DNA from: Breviolum minutum Mf 1.05b.01
Taxonomy: Eukaryota; Sar; Dinophyceae; Suessiales; Symbiodiniaceae
Direction of reading: 5' to 3'
NCBI GenBank assembly: GCA_000507305.1
Contig: DF240794.1
Span: 27,451-91,450 of the forward strand
DNA length: 64,000 bases
Part shown: in pieces, positions 57,563-64,000 of the stretch
Position numbering within the stretch: position 1 is the first letter of the stretch
Layout of the letters: every line of letters begins with the position of its first letter
Position numbers and translations under genes: made by a program
The notes under the pieces: generated by a model
Database searches by the model: none
The model's input: only the letters and a program-made list of their open reading frames with translations
Told to the model about the DNA's origin: nothing

Positions 57563-58028
57563 GTGTGCTGGAGTGAGAAATGCTTGTTGAGGGAAGATGT
57601 CGAAGAGATCAACAAAAGAGAGTCATTTGAGGCAGTCGTGGAGATATTTGTGGCTTTTCAATGGCTTTCACCGTGTGATGGCATTGTGAGACAAGACTTG
57701 TTTGGAATTTTCCTCTGAATTCAGTCAGACATCAGACTATGATTTCTGTAACAGTGTCTTGAAGCATTCTTAATCTACACATGTATGCCACCGTATAATA
57801 ATCTCACTTTCCTGGTGTATCACCAACCTTTTCCAAAAGGTGTTGTTGGTATTTTTCCATATATTTCCACCATACTAACACCTCTTGAAAAAAAACAACT
57901 AAAAAACCACCCTGCAGGTTCAACAAAAGACACCAGTACGTGTGTTACATCGTCGAGCCAGAGACCTGGAGCTGCTGTGTTTTGAGTCACCGAGAGACGC
58001 GTTAGCTGGAAAAAACGCCACACCTTAG
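57563..58028 (+). CDS. Exon candidates after the family C element, unknown protein
   Basis: 57563-57718 reads VCWSEKCLLREDVEEINKRE, then SFEAVVEIFVAFQWLSPCDG, to a TGA. 57918-58028 follows CCTGCAG with VQQKTPVRVLHRRARDLELL and CFESPRDALAGKNATP, to a TAG. Both are protein-like and on the plus strand. Family not recognised. Confidence 0.5.
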
Positions 58029-58430
58029 GCGTTAGCCACGAGACCCCGCACCGTCTATTCTTTAAAGATGGAGGCCCTATGGTAGAAACTCATGTTGAAA
58101 GCGGGAGATGAAGGAAGCTGCAGGAATTTCTTGCCTGGAGATTTTATAGGTTTTTTCATGCACCTGGGATCTTGAGATATCTCGACTCTAAAACATCAAA
58201 AACATAAAGGGTTTTGCAGCCATGGTAAGTACATCACAAGGATTCAGAAGCAATGATACACTCTATGAATTTGCTCATGAGTTTTCTATTAGACCTTTGG
58301 TGCGTACTGAGCAATCCCATTCAACGTTCTTTTTCTTGTGAGATGGCAAAGGTATGCAAAGCTATATTTTGATCAGAGATTTCGCGAAGCTTTATGTAAG
58401 CAGTGACACATTGTTCCATAATAGTACAGG

Positions 58431-58601
58431 TCATGAGCAACTGATCAGGAGTGGCCACCAAATTGTAAGCGTAGTGTCAGCCAGCGAATTTCGGGCAGCC
58501 CTCGATCAGGTCATCAATGAACATTACTTCAAGCTGCAAGTGTGTGCACAGGCATCCGGGGGGTTGAGACTCTCGAAACATCCCAGAAAGATGGACGGAT
58601 G
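58431..58601 (+). CDS. Exon candidate, unknown protein
   Basis: HEQLIRSGHQIVSVVSASEF, then RAALDQVINEHYFKLQV. A GTCATC donor after ALDQ would shorten it to about 58509. Confidence 0.4.
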
Positions 58602-59159
58602 AACGATGCAAGGCTCAAGTCAAGCCCCAGTTGAAGGAAGTTCGGAATACAAGTAGCAAGATTTTGATTCCAAACGAGATACGTGGAATTCACAGTGCAG
58701 CTGCAAGATCTTGCCTTTCGTAAGCACTCTCTCAATACTATAATGCAACGGCAGGCTGGCATGTACATCAAGGAGAGGGTTTCCGTTTGGTGATTTGTCC
58801 GACAGAAATGGGAAAAAAGGAGGAGTTCTCCTCAGAGCGCTACATTCACTTCCATTGACTAGACATTCCAAGATAGGGGGGAATATCCATTTTTGAAGAA
58901 AGATGGCATGCATGCTACACTCACAGTACTATGCATTCATGAAGCAAGAGGTTGAGATTGGAGTCAATCAGAGGCGAACAGGCATGGACAAAAACACCTT
59001 TTCAGCATCCCACATGTCACAGTTGACACAGTTCCTCAGATTCTCCAACACTGCGTGGCATTGTTTCAACATCCAATTGAAGGAATCACCCATGTCACTC
59101 TGTCATTTTCATGCCTGTTTTTTTAACATGGCAACCAATTCTCGGTGTGTAAATCTGAG

Positions 59160-59723
59160 CAGGAGTTTGTCCATGGTGATCTGGGCCGAACGAGGCCATC
59201 GATGCGAAGTCTTTTGAAAGGGCAAGCAGGGCAGCTCAGAAAAAGAGAGATGAATGCAGCTTTTCGTAGCTGCACGTACACAGGGTCATAAGGTGACAAC
59301 TTTTTATATGGGAAATGGTTGGATAACCCTAAAAGCCTGTCACTGTGCAGCTGAGTTTTTGCATCTTTTTGTCAACATTTCCTTGAAGTATTGCTCAACT
59401 TGTCAGTAATGATCAGATTATGTTGATGTCACATCACATGATTACATGATCATACCATCTTATTCAGATAAAATTAAATGATTTTACTCTCCAAGTTCAT
59501 GAAGGGACTGCTGGTGATGTGGATGGAGAGGCTAAGAGAGGCATAGATTTTCCCAGAAGGTCACTACCGCGATCAGGGACAAGAATCAGAACAGAAAAAC
59601 CATGGCTACTTCCTTTGCTGGGAATATGGAATAGCTGTGCAGCATGCGCAGTTCTTTGACCTAAACAACCCAAAGGCGCATACAGACAAGTTGAACGAAG
59701 CAACCCTTGGAAGGAATGGATAG
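59160..59723 (+). CDS. Exon candidates, unknown protein
   Basis: 59160-59291 reads QEFVHGDLGRTRPSMRSLLK, then QLRKREMNAAFRSCTYTGS and TAA. 59557-59723 follows TTTTCCCAG with GHYRDQGQESEQKNHGYFLC, EYGIAVQHAQFFDLNNPK and HTDKLNEATLGRNG, then TAG. The second is a convincing exon. A 104-codon frame at 58903-59217 overlaps the first and is less likely. Confidence 0.45.
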
Positions 59724-60343
59724 AGTTGTACTTGATCTAAAGTCAGAAGTTGTTCAGTAAGTACTGTAGATTTTTCATGATTTTTCAAAAAGTCCTTCTG
59801 ACTGCTTGGAGGGGCTGGACATTTTCATTGTCACCTCCTTACGGAACCTCTTCGGTTCTCTGGGTAAGATTATTAGAAGCACTTGTTTAAGATGCTTGAT
59901 TGAAATGTGTTGAAATCACCCACTCGCCAAAGATATTTCATGTTGAAATCACCAACTACCACCGTGCTCACTGCGATCTCAGGTCGAGATTCTTCAGCTG
60001 GACGTCGAAGGTGTTGAGGCTGAGAATTGTTATTTCGGTCTTTTATAACGTCGAGGTCAGTGAATCCCGGGAAGTACACAGATACATATCTTAAGATATT
60101 TCAAGATACTATATAGATAATATTTGAAATACTGACACATATAATCATATATCATATATATATATTATACATAACTAGATTATAGTTTCCAAGTAACACA
60201 TGCTGCCTGTTTTGTTTATGTGATGACCTGTGGCTGAATACTGAAAAGTCCCTACCAAGTAGTATTTTGGCAGTAGACACAAAGATGGCTTTGGGTTCAC
60301 TGATAATTCCGTCTCCGAAGGAAGCACCTGAGTGACAAAAGTG

Positions 60344-60830
60344 CTTGACGTGAAGCAGCGTTCGCAGGCGCGAAAAGGGAAACATTCGACCATGTGTTTA
60401 GCCCCTGTGCCACCAGAATTTGATCGTTTCCAAGGGTCCTGTGTACAATTGCCAGCGACTGCCAGACACGGATTGTTTATGGCCACTGTTTCCACTTTCA
60501 AAGATCTGCGAGTGCTTCTCTGGATTCTGACACGACTGGAATGATGTACATACAGATAGATTCGATTCTCTCCACTTTGTCGCCGTTGATTCGTTGATAC
60601 AATATTGATGAAGTATGCAGGATATCTATATGTGTACACATACTGTAACATACGGTAACTATGTATATATATACACATATATACATATATACGCATTGTC
60701 TTCAAACTGAAAGTTTGTAGTGGAACATACACGATGTGCAGAATTTTGAGCAGGAGTTCTTCTCCTCCATTTCCAGGATTCATTTGGAAAGACCGATCCA
60801 AGATGGCCAAGGATTACGAGTGGGTGAAGG
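60344..60830 (+). CDS. Exon candidates, unknown protein
   Basis: 60350-60543 is open (RSQARKGKHSTMCLAPVPPE, then LPATARHGLFMATVSTFKDL). 60772-60830 follows a strong CTTCTCCTCCATTTCCAG acceptor with FIWKDRSKMAKDYEWVK and a GTCCGT donor; a second frame is open too. A TA microsatellite at 60660-60695 lies between. Confidence 0.4.
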
Positions 60831-61079
60831 TCCGTTTCTGGTGATACGGGTTGTTACCTGGAATGCTCAGCCATAAGTTTTTTGGGCGAGGAGCTTTGCA
60901 AAGCATGCTTATGGTTCAAGATCTTCAAGACTGCGGATTCATGATCAAACATTAGACAGAATAAGAGCCTGTTTTTTCCGGGCAATATTTTTTGGCTCAG
61001 CTAGTAGAACACGCACTTTTTTGCTCATGGAATAAATATTCACAATATCAACTAGTTGGACCTATGGATTTTGTTCAGG

Positions 61080-61435
61080 TTTTCTCCCTTCATCCAGCGG
61101 GTTTTCCATGGGTTTCACCTGCCCAGCTCCGCTCGTAGGTGGAATCCAGTCCAGTTGAGCTTGAAGATGTGGATCCTGGATCTGATCCTTTGACCTGACA
61201 TGAAGGAGAACCATGGAGAACCATTGTGGATCCTGGATCTCTTAGATTGGAAACATCTCCAATCTGTTGGCTGTTTGGAAAATTGAATGCTGAAGAAAGA
61301 TTGCCGTGTTTTTTCAGCCGTGCCAACAGACAACTCTTCTGGTGCCGGAAGCAGAGAGATCATCCGTTGTTCCAGTGTCAAAGTTGTCAGGTGATTGAAA
61401 GCAGCGGATTAAACTGTTCTGATTGAAGTTGAAGA
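61080..61435 (+). CDS. Exon candidates with a Cys-rich end
   Basis: 61080-61138 reads FSLHPAGFPWVSPAQLRS after TTTGTTCAG. 61226-61420 contains RANRQLFWCRKQRDHPLFQC, then QSCQVIESSGLNCS, a C...C..C...C pattern. A GTGGATCCTGGATCT repeat occurs twice (about 61168 and 61227), so part of the frame may be duplicated sequence. Confidence 0.35.
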
Positions 61436-62549
61436 TTTCTACTTCAGGGATGCTTCGGAATCAATGTAGCATCAAACAGTTTTTTTTTGCGAAGCACTTG
61501 TGGTTGTTCGATGGTTGACTGTTGTATACTCATGCCATCAACTTGGGCTCCAGAAAGCTTTAGAAGAAAGGCAATGTGCCTGCATAAAAACATGGATGAC
61601 AATGGGGCAACAGCAATTTGTCATTTGTCGGCTGCCCATGTTAAACGAAATCTTCAGCCAACTCATGGCCGTCAAGATTATCACAGATCGAGAGTCTTTA
61701 GTTGAGTCATGTTGACAGCTGGAACTGCATCCTGCATCGGACATAATGGAACTAGCTCATGAGAATGTGGACCTATGATGGCCTAACCTTAAAGATTCGC
61801 TGGTAGCTCCAGCCTGGGTCCTGGGTTCTTTGCAGCCTCACAACGAATGTGCCTTGGTGTTGTTGCTTTCCGGAGCCATGCATGACCGACTGCCACATGG
61901 TTGCAGTTGACGGGAAGGGATGTGATGATTCACCGAAACGGCAAGAAACATGTACGTGTGTATAATCATTTGGGTTGATTTCGGATTTGAACGTAGAAAT
62001 TCTGCAAAATCCACTTGGTCCTGTTTGATGTGAAGTTTTGCGATTTTAGACTTTGACGGCAAGACATGTGGAGGATGGGTAGACACCAAAACTTGTCTTC
62101 GTTTGTTTTCTGGAACGTCACAGGGAGATAAACTGATACTGTATACTATAGTATAAGTTATAAGATAACACAAGATGATGAACCAGGCTAAATACATACT
62201 TGGTACAACCTTGCGTGTATGAATGTACGTATATATGTATATATACGTACGCACCTACGTGTATATACCCGTGTATACTATGTGCAGTTTAAAGCTGGAA
62301 CCTGAGATTCCGCTCATGCTGCTAACTGAGCAGTGAATCATAGTTTCCAACCAACAGTAAGTGCAGAGCAGCACAATGTAGCACTACATTTCAAACTGAA
62401 ACCGGGATGAAATGATCCATATATACACATACATAATGTGTATATATAAACATGTGTATTCTCATTCTATATCATTGAATTCACCATCTAACAGTTGAGT
62501 TGATCTCGTTAAGAATGCTTGGAGGCAAGACCTCGGCGTTAAGCCGAAT

Positions 62550-63098
62550 CATTTGTCCTCAACGCCTGGCTCCGGATTGTCAGAGGTAGCGCAAACAGAA
62601 GATTTCGATGGGCCCCTTTGGTTCAAGGTTTTTGTCCATACCATAGACTTTGAATATCTTATTGATATGCAGAGGAGTTGCCTAGGTCATGTGCCTTTGG
62701 ATAGGATTACCAGCAAGAACAGGATTGTGATGGCGAAAGCTCAGGTCTTTTTTAAAAGCTCTTTTTGCCGCCTTTCACTTGCGGATTGCAGCATGTCTGG
62801 TTTCAGGTTGTTCCTGGAAATTCAGGAAACCCTAAAAATTCAGACACAATGTGGTACTGGTATTGTCTACCTCCAAACTTCGAAGTCAGAAGCCATCCTG
62901 CAGGATGGCGATGCTGTCCTGGGTGCACTGAACGACAATCGTCGATTCTCTGTAGCTGGGCGGTCACAGGAGATGCTTGCCTGTTGCTTGCCCATGTTGA
63001 AAATGGACGCAACATGTGCAAGATTGACAGGCTGACTTTGTCTTATCGGGATGATGACAGAGATGTTTTTTTGAAGTTGTCAGACTTGGGATGCTGAC
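62550..63098 (+). CDS. Exon candidates, unknown protein
   Basis: 62550-62760 is open (SSTPGSGLSEVAQTEDFDGP, then FVHTIDFEYLIDMQRSCL). 62790-63035 is open in two frames: SGFRLFLEIQETLKIQTQCG with DGDAVLGALNDNRRFSVAG, or a Trp/Cys/Pro-rich frame. The first looks more globular and its DGDAVLGALN loop faintly recalls a PDZ-type ligand loop, which is not enough to assign. Confidence 0.35.
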
Positions 63099-63833
63099 AT
63101 TTGATGTGCTTCTTCTTTCGCACAGTAGTCAGGGTATGTCATGGTTCCATCCTCTGAGGCACCTCCCACTCTGAAGGATAGTCTTCTGAGTCAGGTGGGT
63201 GAACTTCAACGGATCTCCAACACTGGGGAGAATATACGAATATGTATACATTATATGATGTATACACTATATAGTGTATACATATTTGATCGGGGTACCA
63301 GTATCTAACGAAGTGGCAAACATTCCATAGATATCCACAGCTGATGGAAGGACGAAGAATCAAGAAGCAACTATCATCAATTATCTACTTCTTCACAGTT
63401 AGTGAGGCCTTGGAATGCATGTTTTTTCTTGCAATGCTTTTTGATGCCCTGAACTGACACCCGTCCACTTTACCTCTTTACCCATCGATATTTCCAGGTT
63501 CGACACAACAGAAATCGAAAATTGGAAGTAGAACAACTCCAAACAGTTGAGGCCAGAGGGGATTTTGCATGCAATTTCGTGTACAAAGGGAGGCATGGAT
63601 GATCTCAATATGAAATAGGATGAGTAGCTGCAGTGTTCAAATTTGTTGCTTCTAACGGTCCATTTGGTTCTTGCTATACTTGGAAGAGTGCTGTGTTTTT
63701 TTTTCAGAACGGGCTACCGTGGCAGTGCGCTTAAACCGTCATTTTTATACAATTGCTACATTCTTTAATAAACTGAAGTCACCACCTAGCACATGGTCTG
63801 ACATCATGTAAAAAAGCAAACAAAGCCAAAACT

Positions 63834-63995
63834 GCAAGACCCATGTAGGTACAAGCTGGTGAGTTAGGGTCTGTTTTGTCAAGGTTTTTGATACTTTTGG
63901 TCAAAAACCAAAAAAACCTCGAGAAAACCAAAAAAACCAAAAAAAAAACAAAATTGCAAGACCCATGTAGGTACAAGCTGGTGAGTTAGGGTCTG
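63834..63995. repeat. Two identical 40-bp direct repeats flanking an A-rich spacer
   Basis: GCAAGACCCATGTAGGTACA...GTTAGGGTCTG occurs at 63834-63873 and 63956-63995, 122 bp apart, with CAAAAAAACC-type sequence between. The window ends 5 bases later, so this may be the start of a longer tandem array. Confidence 0.9.
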
Positions 63996-64000
63996 CAATT

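Noticed and set aside
59873..60079. Minus-strand frame with VVVGDFN, like the AP-endonuclease motif of LINE elements
   Set aside because: Only this short motif fits and there is no supporting endonuclease or reverse transcriptase sequence nearby. The repeated GATTTCAAC comes from a local duplication (GTTGAAATCACC twice).
60175..60810. 211-codon minus-strand ORF
   Set aside because: It crosses a TA microsatellite and lies opposite better plus-strand exon candidates. Its composition (Tyr/Ile/Val repeats) is low-complexity.
60985..61005. TATTTTTTGGCTCAG as a relic of the dinoflagellate spliced leader
   Set aside because: It matches only part of the leader (CCATTTTGGCTCAAG) and lacks the rest, so chance is more likely.
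1..64000. tRNA, rRNA, CRISPR arrays, riboswitches, bacterial operons
   Set aside because: None was recognised by eye. A covariance-model scan (for example tRNAscan or Infernal) would be needed to exclude small RNA genes.

Overview
The window looks like nuclear DNA of a dinoflagellate, most plausibly a Symbiodiniaceae/Suessiales-type genome. There is no long bacterial-style ORF. Coding sequence is split into many short exons (about 40-260 nt). Reading phases can be chained across introns that use GT, GC and GA donors, and acceptors usually read AG|G. Non-canonical GC/GA donors, AGG acceptors, same-strand gene clusters and no visible AATAAA/TATA signals are typical of dinoflagellates. By eye the composition is moderately AT-rich, with TA, CA, TC and trinucleotide microsatellites in the non-coding parts. 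Every gene model here was built by hand from reading frames, splice-site context and phase agreement. No transcript evidence or database search was available.

Layout. (1) 1-8154, plus strand: a 22-exon gene chains in phase to a stop at 8152-8154 (796 codons in the window, 5' end outside). It encodes a 3'-5' exonuclease domain of the WRN/RNase D (DEDDy) type, then several U1/matrin-like zinc fingers, a WW domain and an acidic tail. (2) 8889-13578, plus: a second multi-exon gene with at least two WW-like modules. (3) About 13.8-15.0 kb: three coding-looking blocks on the minus strand, so a likely local strand switch. (4) 15.8-17.6 kb, plus: a gene of at least eight phase-consistent exons of unknown function. 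(5) 17.6-39 kb: a series of plus-strand exon candidates of unknown family, mixed with microsatellites, MITE-like inverted-repeat elements and one possible decayed mariner-type transposase on the minus strand (23.8-24.6 kb). (6) 39.5-42.3 kb, plus: a partly phase-verified gene ending at 42340. (7) 43-47.25 kb: exons of a further plus-strand gene ending at 47249. (8) 47820-56.5 kb, plus: a gene starting with an MGxxxS N-terminus (potential N-myristoylation) and encoding three tandem TIR-like modules, each cut by several introns. (9) 57.5-63.1 kb: more plus-strand exon candidates. The window ends in a 40-bp direct repeat.

Three families of short (about 95-120 bp) non-autonomous inverted-repeat elements are present. 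At least one copy lies inside a phase-verified intron and two others end within about 40 nt of a likely splice acceptor, which suggests introner-like elements. No operon-like or otherwise obvious shared pathway links the genes. The exonuclease-zinc finger-WW gene and its WW neighbour both look RNA-related, and the TIR gene looks like signalling or immunity/NADase-type architecture. These roles are inferences from domains.
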